Origin: Artemia franciscana
Lineage: Eukaryota; Arthropoda; Branchiopoda; Anostraca; Artemiidae
Direction of reading: 5' to 3'
Assembly: GCF_032884065.1 (NCBI RefSeq)
Contig: NC_088873.1
Location: 22,929,558 to 22,993,557 of the forward strand
Length of the DNA: 64,000 bases
The notes under the pieces: model-generated
What the model saw: the letters and a program-made list of their open reading frames with translations, nothing else
The model's database searches: none
Told to the model about the DNA's origin: nothing
Part shown: piece after piece, positions 21,740 to 31,327 of the stretch
Position numbering within the stretch: the stretch's first letter is position 1
Layout of the letters: each line of letters starts with the position of its first letter
Position numbers and translations under genes: made by a program

Positions 21740-23900
21740 CAGACGATGATCAATCTTGGCCGGCACCAATGGACGATTGGATGACTGACGTGGTCCAACA
21801 TGATCTGTCAGCAGCAGCCTCTTTTGTAATGTTCAGCCAGTCCTTATTCCAACGACGTCCGTGTCGGTGGAAGCCACCCCAAGGACCCAGGTTATTCTTG
21901 AATATCTGCCAGAGATCTTTTTTTGGCTGCCTGGTCTCGGTTTCCAAGTTGGAAGAGGGTCGCAAATGAGGACATCGTGGGATGTGGTTCCAGCTGGCTG
22001 TCGTAGTATGTGTACCAGGAATTCTAGTCGTCGTTGTTTTATTATTACCGAGCGTCGGCCAAAGTAGCCTTCATTAAACTAGCTGTGGACGCAAGCTTTT
22101 GCAAATTAGTAGTTGTAAAATTTGTAAAATGACTTCCCTGCTTTAGCACAGCTTACTATGTGAAATACGGTTAGTCAAATGGGTACCCAAAACATTCCGT
22201 AGTCAGCACTTCCGAAACATATCCAACAAAGCCTCTTCTGTCTTCTGAAGCATCTATGTTTCAGAACCACCCTTGACCATTGTTATTACTGTAGATTCTA
22301 ATATTCTAAGCTTAATTTCGAGGCTTAACTTATTGTACTTCAATTTTATTTTTATTTTGTTTGTTCAACTGTCAAAAATACTCTGGGCCTTGGGCTCTTC
22401 TACTTTTAACATCTCACTGCATCCACCATCTTTATTAATATTACTACCCAAGTAAGTGAAGCCGTCTACTTAATCAATCTTCCCGTTACCCAACATCAAG
22501 TCTTAGTCTTCATTTATTCCTAGTTTAAACAGGTCGTTCGATACCATAAATGTCATTTTTGCGAGCCTCAGTGTCAATTGTCAGTCTCAAGGGCAAAGGG
22601 CCCATTAGCAAATTTTCTCAGCACCGCAGTGAGGTTCTGAAGCAATTTTAGTAAAAAAAAAAATGATAGGAGATCTTAAATTTGTCAACAGCGCAGACAA
22701 AACGCATGTAATACTGACGTCCAACGTAAATAATTATATGGTATCAATCAATTTAGTGCTTGTGCTCGTCTCGTCTATCTTCAGTTTCTCAGGCTTGTAG
22801 CATGCATGAAAGTCCTCAAAACGTCATCATACCCGTCTCTTTTTAACATTGTAAGATAGGGAAGATGTATATCTGCATCATGTGCTTTTGTCTGTGGTCA
22901 ACAGCTCGAGAAGCTAACGATTGGCTAGTTTAAAACAAAGAAAACCTATAATCTCTTACTAATTGTTAAGTAATTTACTATCTCTCCGATGTACATTCAG
23001 CATGAATAATATACATCCTGTGTCGGCAGAGATTTTGATCAAGGCGTATAGGACAACATGAAACTTCTAATGCTTTCAAATTAGTCAACGATATTTCTCT
23101 TGAGTTGATTTTAATCTTTCCAAGCAGGTATACTAGAATACTTTAGGAACTGTCCTTTCCTGAACTTTAAAAAGAAAATCCTGCTCCGTTCATTAATAAT
23201 AATAATAAAAAAAAATCACGCTTTCTAATAATATAATTTTTATTAAATCTGAATAGCTCTATCTCCAGCACAAAACGGGAGAATTTATATGTTTTTTTTT
23301 AAGATTTCTCTGAAAGTAGGTGCTGAATTTTAGTTTCTGTCGTTTATTCGGGTCTCTTGTCAAAGCTATACAAGTCATGGCAATTAATTCTGAATAGTTT
23401 GCCACAAAACTAAAAAAATTTGATTGTAGACACAATAGGGTGACCCTTTATGGTATGGAATAGCCTGAAATGGTATCTTGCACCCTGAACTCTTATAATC
23501 CCGAAAAAATCATTCATTTTGCCGATATTTTCCCCTAGGATACTCAAATCATTAGCATAATCTAAGCCGATTAAAGTTTCACCTTTCCATTTGATTGCAT
23601 GCTTATGCCGTGTTCTCCAGGGCAAAGTTCATCAAAACCGTCCATACCCAACCCTGCCTGCCATAGAACCATAGAACCCAAGCCTGCTTAACTTCTGTTT
23701 CAATATGAAGCCAGTTGCTAACATGATTTCCTACCTTAACCACAGAAATGTTTTTCTCGTACATATCACTACGAATATTTATCTGGTGTACCATACAAGG
23801 ATAGGGCCTTCAATAAAGTTTTCTATAGGCTAAATGCCACGCTTGTTCAAAATCTACAAAACTTAGGACTCAAGAGGTCTGATGAATGACATTTCTTAAT
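21740..23900 (-). mobile_element. LINE relic, RT to C-terminus, - strand
   Basis: From high to low coordinates: an RT finger/palm piece (SDMYEKNISVVKVGNHVSNW and IETEVKQAW, 23794-23603); a palm piece (HAIKWKGETLIGLDYAND, 23625-23410) in which the usual YADD reads YAND; a thumb-like stretch (DGFTYLGSNINKDGGCS, about 22480); and a C-terminal tail (KKDLWQIFKNNLGPW and ADRSCWTTSVIQSS, 21965-21750). This is the familiar endonuclease/reverse transcriptase type of LINE without RNase H. There are many stops and frame changes. It probably lies in the intron before the SNRNP27 exon. Confidence 0.7.
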
Positions 23901-24566
23901 TATTAATCTAAGAATAAAAATTTCATTATCGCCTTCCTTTATTAAATCTTAAAACTTTATCTATAGCATCTCTGGATCTTGAAAATATTTCTCTGTCTTG
24001 CTTTTCTTTGGTTAATTGGCTGGTGATCTCTTTCAGTTTGTCGATATCTTTAATGTGTCTAATTCCGATAATTAGAGTGGTTAAGAATATTAAGGGTAAG
24101 ATGTGGAAGATTCAGCCAAGTAAAAAGATACAGTCAGAGGGGTCTTTGCCTTTAACACCATAGTTTTAATTTATAAATTATTATTTTCCTTTCCAGTGCT
24201 CCCTTTTTTTCTTTGAAAAGTATTAAGTACCTTAGTCGGGTCTTATTTTAGATATTAAAAGTTTTGCTTCATTTACCACTTTGACACCATACCAGTAAAT
24301 GAGTAGATAAGTATGACTTTGTTGATATGTTATCCCGAACAAATGGTCAATGAAGCTCTGCGTGAACCAGCGTTGAGTGTGATTTTTCAGTGTGGTCCTC
24401 TATTTCATTTTGGTTCCTAAAGTTTAATGGTTTTTTTTTCCATTACTAGCCATTTTTATTTATATTTTGTTTGTATTCAATGGTTTTTTGTTGTTTTTTT
24501 TTGGGGGGGGGGAAGTAACAAATTGTAATTTAATCTCTGGTTAAATGTTTGGTTTAATTTTTTCAG

Positions 24567-24757
24567 AGGATGATACTCATTTAACTGAAGAAGAACGCAT
24601 GATGAAACAAATTATGGGATTTGGTCAGTTTAGCACAACGAAAGGAAAAAAAGTTCAAGCTGATGTTGGTGAAGCTCATGTTGTAACAAAAAGGAAATAT
24701 AGACAGTATATGAACCGTAGAGGAGGTTTTAATCGTCCTCTAGATGCTGTTGAGTAG
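24567..24757 (+). CDS. SNRNP27: SNRNP27 (U4/U6.U5 tri-snRNP 27K protein), terminal coding exon
   Basis: A consensus acceptor (TTTAATTTTTTCAG) ends at 24566. The exon enters in the second base of a codon and reads EDDTHLTEEERMMKQIMGFG, then the family block STTKGKKVQADVGEA, and ends KYRQYMNRRGGFNRPLDAVE with TAG at 24755-24757. The RQYMNR-GGFNRPLD tail is the most conserved part of this small spliceosomal protein, which in animals starts with an Arg/Ser-rich region and acts in the nucleus as part of the tri-snRNP. The RS-rich upstream exons are not visible here; they may lie in the gap or outside the window. The exon looks intact and is the most secure host coding sequence here. Confidence 0.93.
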
Positions 24758-24999
24758 TCTACTGTTCAGGCTTTTCTTTGTTCGTTTCAAGATTTTACTA
24801 ATTCAACCCTTATGTATAATCGAGTTTTTTTTATTATAATATCTTCTCATACAGTACTATCTTTTAAATGTTTTTGGCCTATATTTGAGCCTTTGGTAAG
24901 ATGATATTTAAACAAAAACTTTCTAGTACACGTCTAAATATAATGATAATGATAGACAATGTTTAGTAAGATTTGTCTGTAAGTTACGAAGTTTGATCT

Positions 25000-25005
25000 A
25001 ATAAA
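25000..25005 (+). promoter_or_regulatory. poly(A) signal of SNRNP27
   Basis: The first AATAAA downstream of the SNRNP27 stop, about 243 bp after it, followed by AT-rich and then GT-containing sequence. The cleavage site is not determined. Confidence 0.6.
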
Positions 25006-25009
25006 TCTT

Positions 25010-27399
25010 CCGAATTCCCATTTGACTGGAAAGTAAGATCCTTGTAAAAGATAGTTCTACTTTTTTCTCCGACAAAAAGGTGCCAGGAGGGTCAAGAGTA
25101 ATGCAGTCTGTTATTTGTTCATCTGTTGTGTTGTTTGTTGTTTGTTGCAGTCTAATTGTGTGTTCTCTCCATTCTTGACGGAAGTTTTATGATGTGGGTA
25201 GGTGACTTTATTTTTGAGAAACCTGAAAAATAATACAAATTAAAAAGTTAACTACTCGGTATCATATAGTTGTAATTTATGACATGTTATTTTATTTCAC
25301 GCGCTGTGTCTTGAAAAAAAGACAGATAACAAGGAATTACACAAGAATAGGATATTATATAAGCTTAACATGCTGCTAGTTGAGCCAGCTGATGTTGATT
25401 TTATCTTGAAAAAAAAAAAAAAAAAAGGGGATGTCCCATCCGCGGAAAAAGCCTGCTGTCCAAAATCTAGTGTTTTTAGGTAGCTTTTTGTAGTCACGCA
25501 TTCCACCGTTGTCCTTATTTATGATACTCCATTCGTCTTTTTTTCCTTTGAGCCATAAACCGCTTTTAAATTTTATGAATGGTTTATTTAAAACGGCTAG
25601 TCACAAGCTCAAACGGCCAAATTTATGTTCTCGTCAAATAAATTTGAATATGAAGAATAACAAGGCCAAATGGCTAAATAAAATATTGTCATACTGTGCA
25701 TTCGTCAGTCTAATATTCAGGGGAAATATTTAACTAATAAAGTTAATCCAGAGTGATTTTTGTTCTGGGAAAAGTGGAAGGGGAGTTTGCCTAGACGCAA
25801 AAGATTTAAAACACATTACTGTCTATGAAAGAAGCTTTATTGACTTTAATACTGTTCAATTCAGTCAGAACAGAAGGTCAAGGCGATTTCTTGTAAAAGG
25901 ACTATCCAAGCAAAACAATTCTCTCTCAGAATTATTCGTGTCATCACCTTTCAAAATCTACCCTGTGACATTTTAGAATATTGACCGTTATTTTGGTAGT
26001 GAATTTTTCTTCGTGCATTAATAATGGTGAGAAAAAAGCAGCTGTGTCCCAGATTCCATTGCACACACCTAACTTGATTAAATGTGCTTTTTGGAACTCT
26101 TGATTCCACGTGGGGGTCAAGTGTGTCCTGATAGAGATATCCATTTAAAGTAACTATTGGGTGTGCTTACACTGCTTGACCGACTCCCAGGTAATTTTTG
26201 TATCTACTTCAAGTCTATCTGCCCTCCGATCTGGTTCTCCTTAGACACCTAAGTGACTCTGGTTCTCCTGAGTGACCTAAGCAGTCTTGCTCCTTTTCCA
26301 GATCCCCCACAAAGCCAGCGGTCTCTAGTGAGTAAATATGTCGACCTGCCTCCCGACACTTGATAAAGCTATGTTAGAGCTGTGTGAGCCATTCCCCTTG
26401 CCCTTTCCTAATACAATGCCCGTGTATATGCCTCTGAGGGAATGACAAATACATCGTTTCAAGCTTTTGAACTGTTTCCCATTGTTCCTGATCCTCTTTC
26501 TAAACTGTTTTTGTTCTAGCGTTAGCAAATCATGTCAAACAAGCACCATCATTGCAGTCCCCATTTAAGCCAAGATATGACCGAGATCTTAACTTTAAGA
26601 GAGAAATTAACCTGTGCCTTAGCCTATATTTCAAATTTCTTGTTCATTTACTAAGGACACAGCCCCCCTCCCCTTTCACTGTCTCCGAAGTCCACCAACC
26701 ATTTTCAAGCGAAGATGCACAGCCCTAAAAACAAGCCTTGCTATCCCTAACTACTGTTCAGTGGCAGGTCCTTTAATTAAAAAAAAACGAGTTTGTTCCT
26801 TGGACAAGAATTAAACTTCAGTTTATGTACCTACAGATAATTCCAATTCAAATCAGGTAAACAGCCCTTTTGTCGCTCCATTACAAAAATGTTTTGTCAT
26901 TGAGTCAAACGAATATTAAGGGGATGTGGTACCTAAAACATATTGCTCGACTTTCAATCTCTCTCTCCGGTCGGTAAATTGGTCAAAGGACAAAGCATCA
27001 ATTAGCCACCTCTCCAGGAGACCTAGTTATGAAGATCAATAAAGAATTTGATTTGCGTCTCTGGTCAAATTTTGTAAGTTGACATTTTCAAATTAGCAGG
27101 TTTGTCCGTAGGAATACATTACACTTTGACAGAAGAAAAAAAAGTACAAGAGACCGAATTTTGATTAAGCTGGTAATTTTATCAAATGAAGAAAATTTTA
27201 TGCGCAGAGAGAATCTTCCGAGGGGCAACTGTCTAGGGAGCGAATCATAAACTTCAAGAACAATAGGGAATTCTTTTCGAAAGACAGTGGAATTCTAATT
27301 TGAATGAATATTTCGGCCCATGTCCAAGGATACTCGTTCTAAGAAACTGAATTAGAAAAAAAATGGCAACTGAATTTAAAGAGCAATATTAAAACTAAA
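25010..27399. other. no recognised feature
   Basis: Unique-looking sequence with short frames only. It includes an A18-type homopolymer at about 25409-25426 that could be an old retroposon tail. No gene, RNA or repeat module is recognised. Confidence 0.45.
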
Positions 27400-28310
27400 A
27401 ACGAATTGAAATTGTTCTATATATGAAGAGGGAGCCCCCTCCACAATACCTTGCTCTTTACGCTAAAGTTTTAGCACATTTAAAAAAGCTTCCTATTCTA
27501 ATTAAACGGCCCTTGTGTTTCAGTAGCCGTTTCTAAACATTGGGACAACAGTCAAACTTTAACATATAGATCATGGCATTGAGAAGGGGGCCAACTGCTC
27601 CATGTACGGAACAATTTCTGCTCACTTGGAATTTTAATGTTGCTCCTTACTTCCTATTAAGTTTTTTTTTTAATTTCTGATTGTTTTTCAAATAAGTCCG
27701 GTAAAATCTGGCTCACCCTCCATAAAAAATTTTCCTTTCCCTCACGGGGAACTCCTCCGTGGAAATTTACTCCCACGTGAAATAACCCCCCATTCTGCAA
27801 AATTCCCTCCAGACAGTTCCATCCTCGCTGAAAATTTCTTTTGGACGAGTCAGCCAGAAAAATTCACCTTAGCATATTTCATTTGAAGAATATATTAATT
27901 TTTAATCGTTTTCTTAATCACTCTGGAAATCCCTTCTTCCGTGGAAATTTTCCCAGAAATCAAAACACGCTGAAAATAAACTGGATATTTCTCCATAGCA
28001 TCTTCACATGCAAAATTGAGTTGACAAACAGAAAATGAGACAACTAAAAAGAATTTCGCATAGGAATTCTTTCAAATTCCTTCACTGTAAAATTTCCACT
28101 GAAAGGCTCATGCCCTGAAAAATTCTCTCCCCATGGAAAATTCTTCCTATGGAAACCAAGGCCTAAAATTCCCCAAAAAAATATCTGTATACACTTCCCA
28201 ATAACAAATACTATACATAAACAATGGGCAAATTTTTAACTTACAACCCTCTCCCCACGCACAGTGGGGAGGGGCATTTTATCCCCAAAGACATAGGGCA
28301 CTTGTGTGTT
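27400..28310. repeat. unclassified large repeat, 'TTTCCCATG/ACTTCCCAATAAC' module
   Basis: It shares with 40560-41300, 44190-44830 and 62560-64000 a fixed order of phrases: CTTGCTCTTTACGCTAAAG, TTAATGTTGCTCCTTACTTC, a series of GAAAATTTCTCCC-like statements, ACACTTCCCAATAACAAATA and 'ccaaagacata'. No coding capacity. Confidence 0.65.
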
Positions 28311-28430
28311 ATAGCGACCCGACTCAAGAAGTGAAGTTAGGTGAAATATACCAAAATATGATGAAAATATAATACTTTATTAAATAAATTATGGAAACTA
28401 CAGAAGAAAATTATGGAAGGCAATGGAATT

Positions 28431-28727
28431 TTATTGTCGGCAAACCATGAGTTGACACGCAAACCGACTTTTATTCCTACATGGCCTAGTTATACACTTC
28501 GAAAAAGGGTCTTTATTGAAAGTGTATAAAGTCATGTTGTGTCCATGGACGCAATGTTTTTTTTTTGCCAACGCCCCCTTATCCTGGCAAAGTGTAATTG
28601 CCTCTTCTTCAGTCCTTGGAGAATCCCAAATCTTCATTTTCTGGCTAATCAAAAGCCTTTCCGGTGTATTTCCGAAAGCTAAGGATGCAGCCTTAACTTT
28701 GCACCCACCTAGCATTCTTCGTAGCAT
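28431..28727 (-). pseudogene. Merlin/ISXO2-like transposase N-terminal zinc-ribbon fragment
   Basis: A 98-codon frame on the - strand. The part after residue 30 reads MKIWDSPRTEEEAITLCQDK, then KKHCVHGHNMTLYTF and CITRPCRNKSRF. An 'EEE-(x)n-G-(x)n-C-x2-GH-MTL-(x)n-C-x3-C' pattern is the N-terminal zinc ribbon seen before the DDE domain of ISXO2/Merlin-type transposases. The first about 20 codons belong to a repeat shared with 29550 and 17930, so the frame may be a chance fusion. No DDE domain follows. A captured fragment is more likely than a gene. Confidence 0.45.
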
Positions 28728-29066
28728 TATTAGTTTGGACTAGAATTTCATGCGTAATTATTGCAGGGTTAGTGATGTCTTAAACCCTAAGAAGAACTCC
28801 TCCAAGTTGCAGCTTTCGCGTAAGATTTCTCAGAAGAAGCCTAGAAAACGTGGGCAATCCTGTGATGATCTATTTTTGGTTTGTATTTGCTTAAACGAAG
28901 CGTTTTTATACCATGCAAATGAAGTTGTGCAAAATTTAATCCACAAATTGAGAAATTTCTGACCAAAGGAATTTCCAATAGAAGTGGCTAAAGATAGCCT
29001 TTCTTTCAAAACTTTATATTTCAAGCTTAAAAGCAACAAAAAAAGTCAAATATTCCTGTCATCAGC
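28680..29066. repeat. dispersed block, direct copy 1
   Basis: The sequence from AACTTTGCACCCACCTAGCA to TTTCAAGCTTAAAAGCAAC is repeated in the same orientation at 29545-29910 with about one difference per 8-10 bases. It is the same family as the interrupted copy at 17850/20814. Confidence 0.75.
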
Positions 29067-29379
29067 TAGTTGGTTAATGAAAATTTTTCTGGGGAAAAGG
29101 TACTTGCCAACTAGATGGTTAACAAAAGAGTTTCTGGGACAATGTTGTTTGCCAACTAGATGGTTAAGAGAATTATTTCTCGGGCAACCGCTTTTTCTAG
29201 CTAGTTGGAAAAGGAAATGTATTCTGGGGCAAAGTTTTTCATCAGCTATTTGGTTAATAAGAATTTTTCTGGGAGAAAATTACTCACCAGCTAAGTGGTT
29301 AATGGAAGTGTTTCTGGGGCAATATATGTTTCTAGCTTGTTGGAAAGAAAGTGTTGCTGGGGAGATATTACTTGTCAAC
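29067..29379. repeat. 45-bp minisatellite, seven units
   Basis: Unit consensus is TAG(A/T)TGGTTAA, then TTTCTGGGGCAA, then TT(G/T)CCAAC or TTCTAGC. Six units are exactly 45 bp and the last is 43. Because 45 is a multiple of 3 and no stops intervene, a + strand frame (28984-29463) reads a 15-residue repeat with the motif WL-x4-FLGQ. I regard this as a by-product of the repeat. The same unit makes arrays at 35274-35530 and 35733-35985. Confidence 0.85.
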
Positions 29380-29387
29380 TTACAAAT

Positions 29388-29510
29388 TAATACAGAAATT
29401 ACAAATTACTTGAGGTTTAGTAAGGATTCGATTTGGGCTAAGAATTATAACAAGTTAAGCTAGTTTGCATTTCGCCTAAAGAAGACGAGAACTGGCTAAT
29501 TACTGCACAG
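29388..29510. repeat. block shared with 36613-36730
   Basis: ATTACAAATTACTTGAGGTT, AACAAGTTAAGCTAGTTTGC and AAGAACTGGCTAACTACTGC-like phrases recur in order at 36613-36725, in both places just downstream of a 45-bp minisatellite array. Confidence 0.75.
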
Positions 29511-29544
29511 ACCAGATGTAGTGTGTGTCCGAAAGCTCAGTATG

Positions 29545-29992
29545 CAGCATTAACTTTGCATCCACCTAGCATTCTTCGTAGCATTATCAGTTTGGACTAG
29601 AATGTCATGTGTAATTATCGCAGGGTTTGTGACGTCAAAAATCCTAAGAAGAATTCCTCCAAGTTGCAGCATTCGCGTGGGATTTCTCAGAAGAAGCCCA
29701 GAAAACGCGGGTGATCCTGTGACGATCCGTTTTTGGCTTGTATTTACGTAAACGAAGCGTTTTTATGCCATGAAGAGGAAGTTGTGCAAAATTTAATCCA
29801 TACATTGAAAAATTTCTAACCAAAGGAGTATCCCATAGAAGTGGCTAAGAATAGCCTTTCTTTCAAAACTTTATATTTCAAACTTAAAAGCAGCAAAAAA
29901 GCCAAGGATTCCCGTCTGCCCATTGCGCTACCAAGCACAAAACTTACCAAAGCAGAAAATAAACTACGCCCGATAGAAATTTGTGACTGGAT
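29545..29992. repeat. dispersed block, direct copy 2 (LINE target)
   Basis: Second direct copy of 28680-29066, ending near 29910, followed by about 80 bp of unassigned sequence up to the insertion point of the full-length LINE at 29993. Confidence 0.7.
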
Positions 29993-30006
29993 ACTTGCTT
30001 TTCCGG
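29993..30006. repeat. target-site duplication, 5' copy
   Basis: ACTTGCTTTTCCGG, repeated exactly at 35217-35230, flanking the full-length LINE. Confidence 0.95.
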
Positions 30007-30124
30007 GAGTTCACTTTCTGGTTTCATAGTGACAACATCAAAGTGAAGAGAAACAAAAACATTGACTATAAATTGTATTCTCAAACAAAAATAAGGTTGG
30101 GTAGTGAATTAAAAAAAAAAAAAA

Positions 30125-31327
30125 ATGTCTCGACCTAAAAAAGGTGCCGGGACGAACAAGAAAGGGCACAGTGAAAGAAACCCTAGAAATATTGAAAAAG
30201 GTGAAACGAGTGATAGCTCTATAGAAAGGAGACCTGAAACCAAAAGGCATCGACCAGAGTCAGCAAGCTCTTCGCATACTGAACTAATAGAGGCTGAAAG
30301 TGTGGATATAGCCCCACTAATAGTGAAGCTCAAAGAAAATGAACAAGGCCACAAAATCAGCAAAGTTACTGCGTGCCTATGGCTCTCAAGGAATTACCAA
30401 GTACAGGAAGAAATGAAAATCATGGCTAGAGGAGATATTCTAGTTAAGGTAACGAATAAAATTCATTTTGAAGATTTGAAGGCACTCGACTATATTAACG
30501 ATTACCCAATTGAGGTATCACTGCCAAAAAGCTTAAGCCAATTTAAGAAAGTCGTTACATTATATGAAAATATCAACCCTGAAGAAATGGACCAAATAGA
30601 AATAGAATGGAAAAATAAATACGGCATCTCAAAAATTGAGAAACTTTTAAAAAAGATAGAGGAGGATTTGGTGCCCACTAAATCCTTAGTATTATATTCA
30701 AATGTTCCAATCCCAGATAGGGTTACAGTTGGACCACTAAGTTTTCCTGCTAGGCCATGGACATCCAAACCTAGAAGGTGTACCAACTGTCAATTGTTTG
30801 GCCATATAAAAGATGTATGCCGTACCAACACGCAAACTTGCGGAAAATGTGCCCGCAGAGGTCATTCTGCGGAAAATTGTACTGAAAGTCAGATAAAGTG
30901 CAGAAATTGTCAAAGCACAGATCACATTAGTGGGGACAAAAATTGCCAAAAGTACAAGGAAATCATGGAAATCAGTAAAATTGTATCAAAGAACAAAATT
31001 CCTTGGAAAGAAGCAAAAATGACTTATGCCGAAAAAACAAAAACAGGACTTGAAAGACAAATGCCTATCGATAGCAACAACCAAACCAATAATTCGTTTT
31101 CAGAAAGAGCCCATGTAGAAACAATTGAACCTGCGCAAATTCAGAAAGTATTGAAACTACTTATAGAGACTATAAAAATAGTATCGAAACCAAAAGTAAA
31201 TGGAAACGAGATGATTCAAGAAATTAAAAGAGCGGCAGAAACAATATTCCCCGGAATTATTAATTCTGACGAACCTGAAATGGAAGAAAGATTTTTAGCA
31301 GTAACTGAACATGAATCCAGGACCTAG
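30125..31327 (+). CDS. LINE ORF1, gag-like RNA-binding protein, 400 aa
   Basis: Residues 1-60 are basic and hydrophilic (MSRPKKGAGTNKKGHSERN). A central region of about 70-200 resembles the pre-knuckle part of arthropod LINE gag-like proteins. Three zinc knuckles follow at about 219-276: CTNCQLFGHIKDVC, CGKCARRGHSAENC and CRNCQSTDHISGDKNC; the last has the longer final spacing usual for this family. The protein is expected to coat the element RNA and form the ribonucleoprotein. The ATG at 30125 follows an A-run and is the first in frame; the length is normal. The stop TAG is at 31325-31327, inside the start of ORF2. Confidence 0.9.
   Translation: MSRPKKGAGTNKKGHSERNPRNIEKGETSDSSIERRPETKRHRPESASSSHTELIEAESVDIAPLIVKLKENEQGHKISKVTACLWLSRNYQVQEEMKIMARGDILVKVTNKIHFEDLKALDYINDYPIEVSLPKSLSQFKKVVTLYENINPEEMDQIEIEWKNKYGISKIEKLLKKIEEDLVPTKSLVLYSNVPIPDRVTVGPLSFPARPWTSKPRRCTNCQLFGHIKDVCRTNTQTCGKCARRGHSAENCTESQIKCRNCQSTDHISGDKNCQKYKEIMEISKIVSKNKIPWKEAKMTYAEKTKTGLERQMPIDSNNQTNNSFSERAHVETIEPAQIQKVLKLLIETIKIVSKPKVNGNEMIQEIKRAAETIFPGIINSDEPEMEERFLAVTEHESRT

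Noticed and set aside
28984-29463. 159-codon + strand ORF with WL-x4-FLGQ repeats as a repeat protein gene
   Set aside because: It is explained by a 45-bp non-coding minisatellite with no stops by chance; the related arrays at 35.3-36.0 kb do not keep the frame.
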